The notes below the pieces were generated by a model. It ran no database searches, was not told the origin of the DNA, and saw only the letters and a list, made by a program, of their open reading frames with translations. A DNA stretch of 64,000 nt from Flaveria trinervia. Taxonomy: Eukaryota > Streptophyta > Magnoliopsida > Asterales > Asteraceae. The stretch covers positions 8,926,596 to 8,990,595 of the forward strand of contig CM046442.1 of NCBI GenBank assembly GCA_025506515.1, given 5' to 3'. Both the position numbers and the translations under genes were made by a program. Below are positions 1 through 11,184 of the stretch, piece by piece (the first letter of the stretch is position 1; every line of letters starts with the position of its first letter).

Positions 1-954
1 CGGATTTTAGAAACCCCAAAAAGGCCCTACCACTTGTGATCATTAAACAAATATTATTTCAAATTATTTTTGAATCGAGATTTACTACAAATGCAATTCA
101 ATTATATACTTAATTACTAAATTAATTATTTTAGTCAAGTTATTAAATAATTAATTATTAAAATTAATTAGTTTTTACACTTTAATACTCAACTCTATTT
201 AAACAATCATTATAAATTAAATATTTAAACGATGTTTAACTATTATTTTCTTACTTATTATTAACTATTATTTTATAATCTAATTACTAAAATCATATCA
301 TTTTATATAATCAAGTATATAAAAATCAAAGACATTATTGTAAACTATTTGTTAAACCTAAATTCCAATTAAAACGTTAATCAATATCTAGTCATTAAAT
401 GATAATAGTGTTCACACATTTCCTTGGGTTAAATAATGAGAAAATTATTGGTGTCTAATCTAGCATATTAATATTCAAATCACATCCTACTATCAAAATG
501 AGTATTCATAGCTTATTTTTATGTGGTTTACATTTTGTAGAAATGATGTGACAATATTCAATTAATTGTTATTTATTGTTATTTCATTCAAAATTCATTT
601 TTAATCATCATATGTTATTAGTTGTAATTATGTATTCTTAGACAAAATTAATGTTAACACAATTATTAATTTATTATACGAACCATAACAACAATGATAG
701 ATATATTGGTTTGACAAACCTATATTATTTGATTATTCAAGGGTGATTGAAACCGGATTCATACATGTGTTATTCATAAGATTTCATCTACGGACCGAGT
801 TAATTCAGTCATTCGGTTTGATCATGTTTTAGTTTATTTAATATGTTTCACTATTCCATTATAAGTCTTGATATTACCATGAGAATTGAAGTGTATCAAT
901 TATTTTATTTAATATATCTATGTATGCAAACATGTGTTAACACAATTATTAACT
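1..954. other. AT-rich intergenic DNA
   Basis: Very AT-rich sequence with frequent stops in all frames. I see no gene, terminal repeat or tandem array in it. It leads directly into the Copia fragment that follows. Confidence 0.6.
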
Positions 955-1195
955 TTCACCGCGAAGCTGAATATGTAGTTGCTTCAAGTTGTTGTTCTTA
1001 GATTGTTTGAATACAACAGTAACTTTTTTATTATGGCCTTAACATATATGACACTACAATTTGATGTGACAATGCTACATTCCTTAGCATTATGAAAAAT
1101 CCAATTCAACATTGAAAAACAAAGCACATTGACCTACACTTCTATTTTATTCGTGATTGTTTTGATCAAAAACCCACTCATCTTAAACAAGTACC
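955..1195 (+). pseudogene. Copia RNase H C-terminal fragment
   Basis: The translation carries the end of a Ty1/Copia RNase H domain. It has EAEYVVASSCCS, then a CDN motif, a KNPIQH-KTKHID block and the FIRDCF block typical of the last part of Copia pol. At least four in-frame stops interrupt it (after CCS, before CDN, within PIQH-KTK and others), so it is dead. It ends just where the LTR starting at 1198 begins, so that LTR probably cut it. The upstream reverse transcriptase is absent. Confidence 0.75.
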
Positions 1196-1493
1196 TATGT
1201 TAGGACCGTTTTCGTACGGAAACTAACGGGGTCTGCGTGAGACGAGATCAAATAGTGCGAAATTCTATTTGATTGGCGATCCAATAAGTGAGAACGACAA
1301 CCTGATCGATCTAACGATGAAACAAACATTAAGAATTGAGTAGAAATCGATCAGGAACGAACTATGAAGTTGGATAGGCTGTTTAGGGCGCTCTGGACGT
1401 CTAGGGTTTGTGAATATTCAAAGTCTCCCGTTTTTCCACGAATCATGTGGCATTTATAGGTTTTTTAGTTTTCATTCGTACGACTAAACCATT

Positions 1494-2107
1494 TGTAAAG
1501 TTGGTTTCTTCCGGATCAATAAACATCCGAGCATGTTCTTGACGGAAGGATAAACAACATCAAACCAAAAGTCAAATAATAATACGAACTATAATTGAAT
1601 GGTTTCATTGATAAAACCTAACAATTACAAGCTCGTTACAACATAAGAATCAGGACTCTTGGCAAGGGGAAGATCGAGCATGATCTCCCCTCTTATCCGG
1701 CAGCCCTAGGCTCGGGCAGACTTCCTTTCAAAATTCTTCTGGAAATCCTTGATCTCTCTACACATTGAAACTGGTATATATAAGCCTCGGCCCATATTAG
1801 ATGCGACTAGGCCCATTCGTGCGATTGGACCATGCGTATGGATCAATCGTACGACTGGACCATGCGTATGGTTCAATCGTACGACTTGACCATACTTATG
1901 GTTCAGGCTTACGAATGTCCCAATCGCATCTCTCAGTCGCACGACTGGTCCACTAGCATGGCTCAGTCGTACGACAGAGTCTCATTCGCATATGCTCCTG
2001 CGAATGACCCAGTTTCATGTGTTTACAACATATCAGGTGTATAACATTAAGTCTAGACTATTCGACAAGCGACAGACACACTATATATAACTATATATGC
2101 TCCAACA
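1494..2107 (-). repeat. 3' LTR of the non-autonomous element
   Basis: 614-bp terminal repeat that matches 3319-3932 closely, with scattered substitutions. It contains an array of units with the core TCGTACGACTGG (about 1805-1990), part of the CpG-rich motif family seen across the window. It follows the target copy ccatt and precedes the polypurine tract. Confidence 0.9.
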
Positions 2108-3303
2108 AATTCCCCCTTGGACGTTGCTTGCGAATAGTAGATAACACCTCTTACAATCTTCAGTCAATCTTTGCTCTGGTTGCCAATAGAATCAAACGAA
2201 AACCATATTAGCCAACGTTGCCGATCCGTCAGGTTACTACCACATCCCTGAAAATGAATTTAGGCACAATAGCTTTCGTTTACTTTGCAGAACACCATCA
2301 TAGCAGCAAGATTCCCCATATGACTGATTTTTCCAGATAATGATACGAACAGTTTTCCATTGCTTCAATCTTCACACAGGCTAACCTGATTAACATCAAC
2401 ACCTGCAGAAATTCCCCCTCACATTCAGCATATCCCAATATATAGACATTGTGCTCTTCTGGCGTCTTCACACGGTGTATTAGGCAAAAGGTTGAAGATT
2501 CCAATCCACAGCTGACAATATCAACCAAATCAGCATGCACGGAGATTTATCATCGGAAACCAGTACACATCATCACTTTCTGATTGCATCTTCACTTTCT
2601 CTATACAAGGATTCCCCCTAAGAAGCAGAATCCTTTCTGTGCGGATAAATAAAACTTGATTGACCCATAAGTAGTCAGATGCTCCTGACTACCCCACAAA
2701 ATCAACACCAACTGCTGACATCTTCTCTTCTCTCTTTCGTGTTCCAATTACATTCACCTATTCTAGAAGTCCGACGAATAATGGGGTACACATCGAACTT
2801 ATTTGACAAAAGAACCTCAGGGTGAGTATGCTTTGCTCATCTTCAAATCTGTGCAAGAAGCTGTTCCAGACTTTTTTTTTGGTCTAGAACAAATGCGGAT
2901 GGCTCATTCGTGCGATTGAACATATGACTAGTCCAGTCGCACGACTGAACATACGACTGGTCCAGTCGTACGAATGGTCCAGTCGTACGAATGGTCCATT
3001 CGCATGGCCCAGTCGCATGAACTGGTCTGCACGCAGATTTTCAGATCTGCAGCCGCCAGGGCTGCCCAAAACCCTAATCTGACGAATTTAACATGAACCG
3101 GAACAAAATAGACATCATCAGATTCGAAAGGGTGATAGGAACGTGGTTTTGAATTCGATTTTAACATGGAAGCAACACACGTAACAAGATCTGAGCAAGA
3201 CACGAAGAACACAAAGTGGGTTTAACGCCAAGATCTGAACTTTGATCCAGAAATCAAGAGCTCGGGTTGCTAGAATGATTGTTAGATCATTCCAGCAGTA
3301 ACC

Positions 3304-3318
3304 GGCTCTGATACCAAT
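3304..3318 (-). other. Primer binding site (initiator tRNA-Met type)
   Basis: On the minus strand this reads as TTGGTATCAGAGCC with one or two spacer bases before the LTR end. It is complementary to the 3' end of plant initiator tRNA-Met. It sets the orientation of the non-autonomous element as minus. Confidence 0.85.
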
Positions 3319-3932
3319 TGTGAAGTCGGTTTCTTCCGGATCGATAAACATCTGAGCATGTTCTTGACGGAAGGATAAACAACATCAAACCAAAAGTCAA
3401 ACAATAATACAAACTATAATTGAATGGTTTCATTGATAAAACCTAACGATTACAAGCTCGTTACAACATAAGAATCAAGACTCTTGGAAAGGGGAAGATC
3501 GAGCATGATCTCCCCTCTCATCCGGCAGCCCTAGGCTCCTGGCAGACTTCCTCTCAAAATTCTTCTGGAAATCCTTGATCTCTCTACACATTGAAACTGG
3601 TATATATAGGCCTCAGCCCATATTATATACGACTGGGCCCATTCGTGCGATTGGACCATGCGTATGGATCAATCGTACGACTGGACCATGCGTATGGTTC
3701 AATAGTATGACTCGACCATACTTATGGTTCAGTCTTACGAATGTCCTAATCGCATCTCTCAGTCGCACAACTGGTCAATTAGCATGGCTCAGTCGTATGA
3801 CTAGTCTCATTCGAATATGCTCCTGTGAATGACCCAGTTTCATGTGTTTACAACATATCAGGTGTATAACATTAAGCCTAGACTATTCGACAAGCGACAG
3901 ACACACTATATATAACTATATATGCTCCAACA
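3319..3932 (-). repeat. 5' LTR of the non-autonomous element
   Basis: 614-bp terminal repeat, the partner of 1494-2107. It is preceded on the + strand by the complement of a tRNA-Met primer binding site and followed by the second ccatt copy. It holds the same short-unit array (about 3630-3835). Confidence 0.9.
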
Positions 3933-3944
3933 CCATTAGCATGG

Positions 3945-4130
3945 TTTAGTCATGCAACTGACTCATGCGATTGACTCATCTGCATGATTGAAGGTTCAGT
4001 CGTGCGACTGAATCAACCTTATGTCTCAGTCATGCGACTGATTCAGTCTCCGGGTTTAGTCGTGCGACTGGTTCATAAGTATGATTCATTCGTGCATATG
4101 GTCCATAAGTATGGTCCATTAGCATGAATA
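3945..4130. repeat. Short-unit array, core GTCGTGCGACTG
   Basis: Degenerate units of about 16-24 bp repeat here, each with a near-palindromic core such as GTCGTGCGACTG or CATGCGACTGA followed by TTCA-type spacers. The array lies in the LTR 1198-4376, outside the nested element, yet resembles the arrays inside that nested element. Confidence 0.75.
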
Positions 4131-4418
4131 ACCACCCGACTAAGTTGAACACATTTCTCAATCATTATTGACTTAGAACTATGTACAACAACCTCAAACC
4201 TATATATGATGTTCATACATATGAATTATACTAAATACAATAATAATATGAAATACTCAAAGACAAATAAACATCACAATGCATATCATATTTCATTAAG
4301 AATTCACATTAAATATGTGTAAGAAATAAAATACTTTTATATTTAGAACATAAACTAGGAACATGATGTATCAACAAACTCCCCCTTAGACCTAGTTTAT
4401 CCTATTGTCTAACATTCT

Positions 4419-5361
4419 TCACATGCTCTTGAAATTTCTTGTACTTCTTTTCTTTAGTGACTCCCGCGTGTATCTCAAATGAAAAGCAGAGCCGTATAAC
4501 ATTTTGGAATTATAGAGCTTGTATAATATCTTGTGTGTCATAAAACAGTGGCCACGTGTATAGAGTGTAAACATCTTTAGCAAACATGTTTGTAAGCACA
4601 TTGGGTCAAATACCCTGATAGTCTTGATTTTCCCTTCTTTGTTCAGAACTATGACCGTTTCCCCCGTCCGCCAGTCATAATACTACCAATTGAAGTGTGG
4701 AGTGAAGTCCTGAGGCATCTCCTATAAAGGAATCATACACATTGTGCGTGGGGGACTCCACTTCAACACCACCTTAGGCCTTCCAGATATAAAATCAACT
4801 TTAGTCTTATGAATGAACCGCTTATGTTGTTGAGGTATGAATTTGACCCATCTGGTGTGGTATTCTTTCTTCAAATATTTCTTAAACCATCCCGACATCT
4901 TCCTCGGGTTGGCATACAAAAGATCTAAACAGGCTAATCTGTTTAGCTCAAAACCAAGAAGAGTCTTCAGATCATGTGAATATTTGAAGTACTCAATCTC
5001 CTTCTCTCTTTTAATAGCATATACATCTAGATCTTCAAAATAGGCCCAATTGATGATCTTGCCTGACATTTTCTGATGCTTCTTTACTCGATAAGTTTGG
5101 TTAGGCATTCAACTTTGGAGGTGCACGTTGTGCCTTCATCTCTGATAAACAAGCTACCTATTCAGTCTTCTTTAAATCAACATTAGCATCTGTAGCTTGG
5201 GCTTTACTTTCATCCTTTGCTTTCTCCTTCTCTGTCTCACCCAGCTTGACAAAAGTATCACTGCCAAAAGTTTCACCCAAGTTGGGGATAACATTGCCCT
5301 CAGGGTTAGTATACTGAGGATAATAATCAGACGTGACATCCTCGATCTCAATCTCATCCAC
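4419..5361 (-). pseudogene. C-terminal part of a retroelement-carried extra ORF, decayed
   Basis: Minus-strand reading blocks at 5361-5158, 5108-4722 and 4601-4419 look like successive pieces of one protein. The first is acidic with a YYPQYTNPEG stretch. The second is basic, with aromatic residues and a KYLKKEYHTRWVKFIP segment. They are separated by stops or frame changes. Together with 5637-6996 and 7030-7674 they match my recollection of a long protein that accompanies some Asteraceae LTR elements and lacks gag and pol motifs. I cannot name a biochemical function. The join between blocks is inferred from order and strand only. Confidence 0.45.
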
Positions 5362-5636
5362 ACCTTATAGCTCCTCATCACTCAAAACATCTACTTCCAG
5401 AGCATCTTTGACATGCTCATCTGGATTTAGTCTAAACATATTAGCGAGCTGCTCATCGATCAGATCATGAATGATTTCTCCTTCCTCTGGAGTGTAGCTC
5501 ACAGACCTTCTTACAATCCCTTGCAAATCAAGAATCATAGTTACTTGAGTCTTGACTTGCTGAAGGGGAACAACATCATAATCCTCAGCCTGTGGAGCTT
5601 CGCTTTTGCCCTGATCATGTGTCTCTTCTACTAGAG

Positions 5637-6996
5637 CTACGGAGGATGCGGCTCTTTTGATGCGCCTCTCCTTTTCATCTTGATTTGAGGCTGATGCAGA
5701 TGCATCACCTTCTTGATCATCCTCCTCCTCCTCATCATCTCTCTTTCCCTTTCCACTTCCACTAGCTTCCTCGTCATTATCATCTTTTTATCATCTGTTA
5801 ACTCATCATCATCTCCACCATCATCTCCATCATCTTTAATCTTTAGGGGCTCACCCTTGGTTCCCTTCAACCTCAACATCAGCTTTTTGTTCTTCTTCTC
5901 CAACCCCTCTATCCGCTTAACGGATGCCATCACAAGCTCATTTTGAGCCTTCAGGGTATGGTGAGCTTGAACTAACACTCTCTCATGAGCAGCGTTCTTC
6001 TCTAGTAAGCCGAACAATCTTCTTGCTTTGTACAGTATTGACCGCCATCAGCTGATTCATCTGGTTGGCTCTCAGATCATCTATCGCTAGCAGCTTGAGC
6101 ACCAGTCTGTTAAGGCTCGCCAACTGTTCCTCTAACCTAACAGTGGGTAGAGTAGAGCCTTGTGTAGGTGGGAATTGGGTGGATGTGCCAGCTTGGGGAG
6201 TAGTGGGTGTAGTGGTGGATGTGGTGTAGATGGAAGTAGGAATGGAAGTGGATTATGGTGGAACTGATTTGGGTAAGGTGGGTGAGGTAGGTGTGAATGT
6301 ATGGGTGGTGGTGGGAGTGTTAGTCGCAGTAGAGGTGGTAGTGGCTGTGGTGGTGGTAGTGGCTGTGGTGGTGGTAGTGGCTGTGGTGGTGGTAGTGGCT
6401 GTGGTGGTGGCAGTGGATATGGTGGTGGTAGTGGCTATGGTGGTGGAAGAACTGATCAAGATAATCTTTTGCCTCTTACCCTTCTTGTTATAGGGATGGG
6501 CCATTCTCTTTCTCCTGTAACCCTTGGCTATCGGGGCTCCCCCTGAGCTAATCAGCTGGTTGGGTGTGTATGTTAGATCTGTGACATCAGTGTCACAACC
6601 CTTAGTACCAGCTTGGCATCCACCAACCGCCTCTTTCCCCTTCTCGGTAGCCACAACCCGGCTTCCGACTCTCCTGGTGAAAGGCTCATCATCAGACTCA
6701 TCTTCTTCATCTAATAAGAAGTCATGGTGGAAAGCAGCTTGCTTAGATCCTTCAGGAGCAGATGCAGTAATGTGTGGAGGTGGTGGAGATATGGTAGACG
6801 TGTCAGTGGCCCGTGATTGACTGGGGCCAGCATCTCCACTACCTTGACCATCATCATCATTGTCATCTTCATCACTAGGAACTACTATGGGCTCAACGTC
6901 TGAGTCACTATCATCATGACGCCACTTCTTACGTGAAGGCACCACGTAATCCTTGTTAGCCAGATGGCCAAAGAGTCTCCTGACTGGGGGCTTCAC
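5637..6996 (-). pseudogene. Middle part of the extra ORF: acidic, Thr-rich and coiled-coil segments
   Basis: Two minus-strand blocks. 6996-6253 (247 codons) starts with a Lys/Arg-rich stretch, has a Ser/Asp/Glu-rich low-complexity region, and ends in a long Thr/Ala repeat made by an 18-bp tandem repeat. 6017-5637 (126 codons) has heptad-like Leu/Glu/Lys spacing, suggesting a coiled coil, and then an acidic and Arg-rich tail. A frame break separates them. Low-complexity linkers and a coiled coil are usual for the middle of this protein family as I recall it. No catalytic motif is visible. Confidence 0.45.
6334..6446. repeat. 18-bp tandem repeat coding a Thr-rich tract
   Basis: The + strand repeats GTGGCTGTGGTGGTGGTA about six times with few changes. 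On the minus strand, each unit adds six residues of Thr and Ala to the decayed ORF. The 3n period keeps the frame open, so it could have expanded while the ORF was still translated. Confidence 0.85.
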
Positions 6997-7029
6997 CTGC
7001 TTCCCCCGTTACACCTTCATCCTCCCTAG

Positions 7030-7674
7030 AGTGGTGTCATCCATCACCTCTAACATCACTGCATTGTCTTCTCCTTCGATACATGCAGAAGCCTTCCTTG
7101 CCTTTGGCCTCGATGTTCTCTATCAAGTACGAGAAGAGCATGCGTGAGAAACTGAACGGGTGGTTCAGTACCAGTGTAACGTATGCATTCTAGATTTGGT
7201 CGGACATCTCATCAAATCCTCCACATCTGGAGGCTATACACTTAAGGATCACATGTGCCAGATACTTGAACTGGGGGCACATGTTGCTCTTGTTTAGTAC
7301 GTCAGCATTGATGTCTCCGGCGTACTTGATCCTTAGAAACATCCTCGAACAGTTAGGGGATGCAGCTTGGTTGGATGGGCTCCGTCTTCACCCAAATCCA
7401 AAATTCTCCTCAGGTCGTCTTCACTGATCTCAATGTCTTGTCTGAATATAGAGCTCCAAATACAGTGGGGCTCAACGGACCGGTCAACTGTGGCATTTTC
7501 CCAGAATGCCTGCTGAATCGATCGGTATGGTGTGCATGGAGTAGAAATGGCCTTGTAGATCCTCGATCTACGCAGGAAGGCTATAATCCTAGTGAACTTA
7601 GAAGCGTTCCGAGATGCAGCATCTAGATGAGCACATATGTTGTGCTTGGTGCTCATTGTCCATCTCTTAGCCAT
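7030..7674 (-). pseudogene. N-terminal domain of the retroelement-carried extra ORF
   Basis: The reading starts at MAKRW (7674; an upstream in-frame Met at 7689 is possible). It shows a HNICAHLD-type start, then an RIIAFLRRSRIYKAIS helix, a QAFWENATV segment and a DIEISEDDLRRILDL segment. After a stop near 7333 the same frame resumes with FKYLAHVILKCIASRCGGF and a FSFSRMLFSYLIENIE block. This order (FL-x-S-x-I-Y-AI, then FW-x-x-A, then KFL-H-ILxC, then NFSR) fits an N-terminal domain I recall from Asteraceae retroelement-associated proteins of unknown function. It is interrupted by stops and is probably dead. Host role and catalytic activity are unknown. Confidence 0.5.
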
Positions 7675-7744
7675 ATTGCTACAACACAAGAAACATATAC
7701 ATTAGATTTGTTCATAAGAGATAACAAATGAATTTTAGCTGATT

Positions 7745-7965
7745 TTGATCAACTGGTTCAATCATGCGATTGAACCATACAACTGAGTTTAGTCATACGA
7801 TTGAGCCTGTGACTGAGTTCAGTCGCATGCTTGAGCCTGTGACTGAACTTAGTCGTATGCTATGCCATGTGGTTGAGTCAGTCGTGCGACTGAGTCACCG
7901 ATTGATTCACTAGTGCGATTGAATCAAGCGCCTGGCTCAATCTTGCGACTGAGGTTCATATGCAT
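7745..7965. repeat. Short-unit array upstream of the extra ORF
   Basis: About ten degenerate units with cores such as GTCGTGCGACTGA and CATGCGATTGAAC, separated by 8-12 bp. They lie in the presumed leader of the minus-strand element, about 70-290 bp upstream of the MAKRW start. Confidence 0.75.
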
Positions 7966-8369
7966 GTCTATTCGCATCTTGCTCTGTTCGACACCATAAA
8001 TTTGAATCTTTGTTAAAACATTACATTACACTTCGTGTTTAGATTCATTAGGTTCGTAGGGACCTAAAATAGCACTTAGTGTCATATAAATCAACATTTG
8101 TGTCCATTTAAGTGGTCTATTTCAGGGTATGGTCCCGGTTCTAGATTTTAACTCTTTCGGTCATTGTGGGTTCGATTAATCCGTTCATTTGTCCCGATTT
8201 TAGTTTCAAAGTACCTGAAGATGAATAGGAAATTAGTTAGAATCACAATCGGAGAGTAATCACAACAATCGAATTTTTGGCAAAGTGTATGGGTATTAGG
8301 CGGTTTTTTGAGAGTTTTGAAGGGTGGTAGTGAATACGACCGACTGACCCCCCATTTATACTGTTTCAA

Positions 8370-8640
8370 GTTTCAGTCGTGCGACTGGACCCATACGCAT
8401 GATTTATTTGTACGACTGGGGTTCAGTCGTGCGACTGTCTCAGACTCCTTCATCCAGTCATACGATTGGTTCATTCTTGTGATCCAATCGCATAGTTGAC
8501 CCATACTCATGGTCCAATCATGTGATTGGCTCATACTTATGGTTCAAGCGTGCGATTGGCTCATACTTATGATTCAATCGTGCGATTGGCTCGTACTTAT
8601 GATTTAATCGTGCGATTGGCTCATACTTATGAGTTGACTT
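8370..8640. repeat. Short-unit array, unit GTGCGATTGGCTCATACTTATG
   Basis: A second array in the same leader. Its last part becomes regular, with a unit of about 28-29 bp (core CGTGCGATTGGCTCATACTTAT) repeated four times between about 8515 and 8635. The first part is more degenerate and resembles the GTCGTGCGACTG arrays. Confidence 0.75.
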
Positions 8641-8695
8641 CATACAGTTCCATACACTCAAAATTTAACTTTTGATATATAACATTATGACCAAT

Positions 8696-8850
8696 GATCA
8701 TCTCAGGAATGACATGTTTAACAGAAAATCATTTGATCATCTCAGACGTGATCCTTTTAATAGAAAATCATTTGATCACCTTAGCCGTGATCCTTTTAAT
8801 TGAGAGTCGATTGGTCACCTTAGACGTGACCTTTTTAATTTGTGATTCAC
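8696..8850. repeat. 39-bp tandem repeat, about four copies
   Basis: Units start at 8696, 8735, 8774 and 8813 with GATCATCTCAG or GGTCACCTTAG and contain ACGTGATCC-TTTTAAT. The period is exactly 39 bp. The fourth copy is partial. No other array in the window uses this unit. Confidence 0.85.
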
Positions 8851-10199
8851 AGAGTTCATCTAGTTATATAGTCCGATATTGACGCAAAGAAGATAACAAA
8901 AACAGAAAACAACTTGAATTAAAGCAAAACAAGACATATTTTTGTGTTTTTGGTTTGAGGTGAATTGAAACCTTTTAAAAATCATCTAACCAATTTTTCC
9001 TCCTGAGCAGAACAACTTCAATTAATTTTATCATATCTGGAAGATTCTTATGGAATCATACATGTATATCATAATCATTTGGGACCCTTTTATATGTACT
9101 TGGATACTAGATTCTTATTTGTCTGAGGGTCAATAGCACTTGCAGGAAATCATACTATAGCTATAAGATGCACACAATGATTTTGACCGTCGAGAGTTGC
9201 AGCCACGATGATTGTCAGTATATTTGTCCACTTAAATCCATACACATATTTTTGACTCATATTGGTGATGAGTTAGGTTTTATTATTTCAATAAGCATTT
9301 GTGGATCCCACACTTATATGGTAATCAACAATCCTCAGGAGATTTTTGGGCGGTCTACGGGTATTTGACAAGAAGAAACTATTCTAAGAGCTTTCAAAGA
9401 GATGCCAAGCCTCAGGTCAGTGCCATCGCATAGCAGAGAGGCGCAAACAACAATGAATTCTAGAATATTTAGGTTATGTTTATCCTCAGGTCAGTGTCAT
9501 CGCACAGCAGAGAGGCACACAACCTATCTTCTTGTTAGAGTATTTTTCTTTTGCACATAATGCACCAACAATATTAGTCATTAGCTTGATTGCGCATAAT
9601 AGTTTTTCCATATGCTTTGTTCATTTTTATGGTCATCCGCACACATTTATAGCATTTATTTTGCTCGTCACCCCTTATTGGAAATGTGTTGATTGTGTTA
9701 ACCAGGGATTAGATGGACACCCATAGCAAGTTGAATGAATTAGTTTTAATTTGATTCACCAATGAAGTCTATTCATCTATTATGTTGAATCTACGACACG
9801 TCATATAATAAACTGGCAACCCCTAGGCCTACTATCTCTACGTTACCTCAGTAGCAGACTAGTTTACTATCATTTTCCTTTATTTTTCTTAGACTTCTCA
9901 GACTTGTACTTTGAATATGACATTTTTATCATTTAAATCCTTTTGATGTCCCAAACAATTAGTTCCCAGTGTACTATCATTTTCCATAATTTTTTAATCA
10001 ATATCACAGATTTGATTTCTTTGCTTTTAGCTTATCTGCCCCCCCTTTTTTTAAGTAATTAAATACTGAAACTAAACTCTTCTCCCCCTAAAATTCTAAA
10101 ACCGAAAATGTTTTTTTGTGTTTTTTGATTTTTAAAGACAAGAAAATAAAATAAAAAAGATAAGAAAAATTTGTCGGATTAAGAACTCGATTCTTCTGG
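8851..10199. other. AT-rich inter-element DNA with a duplicated 33-bp block
   Basis: I see no coding domain. A 33-bp block beginning CCTCAGGTCAGTG and ending AGCAGAGAGGC occurs at 9410-9442 and again at 9484-9516 with two differences. Minus-strand polypurine tracts occur near 10041-10050 and 10082-10092. The second is a candidate 3' polypurine tract for Copia A, whose RNase H ends to the right, but I cannot place a clear LTR edge next to it. Confidence 0.5.
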
Positions 10200-11184
10200 A
10201 ATCACGTCACTTTTCTTTTCATGCCATTGACCTCCAAAAAATAGAAAAACCGAGGTTTATCAAAAGCTTTTGTGTAGAGGTCGGCGCGTTAAAAATCCAT
10301 ATTAATTTTAACAACATCAATTAGTTTCTTTTCAAAACAGTCACGTATAAAGTGATATTTAATACCCATGTGTTTAGTTTTTGGGTGTTGGACCGGATTT
10401 TTAGTGATAGCTATTGCAGCTGAATTATCAACAAAGATATGGGTGTTAGAAAATTTCAAACCGTAGTCTCACATTTGCTATTGAATCCAAATAATTTGTG
10501 AACAACAACTTGCAGCAACAACATATTCAGCTTCACATGTTGACAGATCAATAGATGTCTGCTTATTACACTGCCAGGTGACTAAGCATCTTTCAAAGAA
10601 CTGACATCCTGCTGATGTTGACTTGTAATTCATCTTGCAACCACCATAGTCTAAGTCACTATACACCGTAAGCTCAAACTCATCATCATGAGGATACCAC
10701 AACCCGAGTGGTGGAGTACCCTTCAGATAACGAAAGATCCTTTTTACCCCAATGAGATGATTTACTTTTGGTTTAGCCTGATATCTGGAACAGAGACACG
10801 TGGCGTACATAATATCAAGACGAGAGGCTGTGAGGTACATCAAAGATCCGGTACATAGTGGCATCTACTATATCACCATTTTCGTCAGGTGCGACATCGT
10901 CGTTCATGGCAAGTGGAGCCCCAGCAACCGTTGCATTCTCCATGTCGAACAGACTAAGGATATCTCCTACATATTTGGACTGATGCGGGAAGATTTCATT
11001 TGGTGTCTGATCCACCTGTAACCCAAGAAAAAACTTCATCTCTCCTATGGGACTCATCTCAAACTCAACTTTCATCACTGATTCGAATTCTTTACACAAT
11101 GCTTCATTTTTGGAACTGAAGATTATGTCATCCACATATATCTGTACGAGTAGTAATCACCATCTTTCTCTTTGATAAACAACG
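10200..11184 (-). pseudogene. Copia A: reverse transcriptase C-terminus and RNase H
   Basis: Read on the minus strand from 11184, the Copia reverse transcriptase catalytic segment IYVDDIIF appears first, then FEMSPIGEMKFFLGLQ, the FRYLKGT block, YSDLDYGG, and the RNase H blocks CEAEYVVAASCCSQIIWIQ, DNSAAIAITKNPVQH and FIRDCFEKKL. These are Ty1/Copia pol signatures in the correct order. Frame changes occur after YVDD, near 10865 and in the RNase H. The fragment is cut at 11184/11185 by the LTR of Copia B. The matching upstream half (gag to protease) lies at 16500-18911 and 27706-28064. Confidence 0.85.

Larger units (their letters stand above)
1494..3932 (-). mobile_element. Complete non-autonomous LTR retrotransposon
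   Basis: Two direct terminal repeats of 614 bp (1494-2107 and 3319-3932) enclose 1,211 bp. The LTRs run from TGTRAAGT to GCTCCAACA. A primer binding site complementary to initiator tRNA-Met lies on the minus strand beside the right LTR (3304-3318, TTGGTATCAGAGCC). A minus-strand polypurine tract abuts the left LTR (2108-2118). The element is flanked on both sides by ccatt (1489-1493 and 3933-3937), the expected 5-bp target duplication. The interior shows no gag or pol motif on either strand, so it must be mobilised in trans. Its size lies between classic TRIM and LARD elements. Confidence 0.9.
1198..4376 (-). mobile_element. LTR of a minus-strand retroelement, split by a nested element
   Basis: The ends are TGTTAGGACC and GTATCAACA, an inverted TGTT/AACA pair. 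Immediately to the right (4377-4388) lies a polypurine tract read on the minus strand (AAGGGGGAGTT), the expected neighbour of a 3' LTR on that strand. Removing the nested element 1494-3932 and one ccatt copy leaves an LTR of about 735 bp. The internal region would be the ORF remnants at 4419-7674. I found no matching 5' LTR to the right, so the element looks truncated. The left boundary is inferred only from the TG dinucleotide and the abrupt end of the Copia fragment. Confidence 0.5.

Noticed and set aside
3575..3832. Open frame with repeated TGPxxW-like words on the + strand
   Set aside because: It lies wholly in the LTR 3319-3932 and is a by-product of the short-unit array.
6230..6546. 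Gly/Val-rich + strand frames
   Set aside because: They are translations of the 18-bp repeat on the strand opposite to the decayed extra ORF.
7745..8640. CRISPR-like array
   Set aside because: Units are degenerate, spacing varies, the context is a plant retroelement and there are no cas genes.
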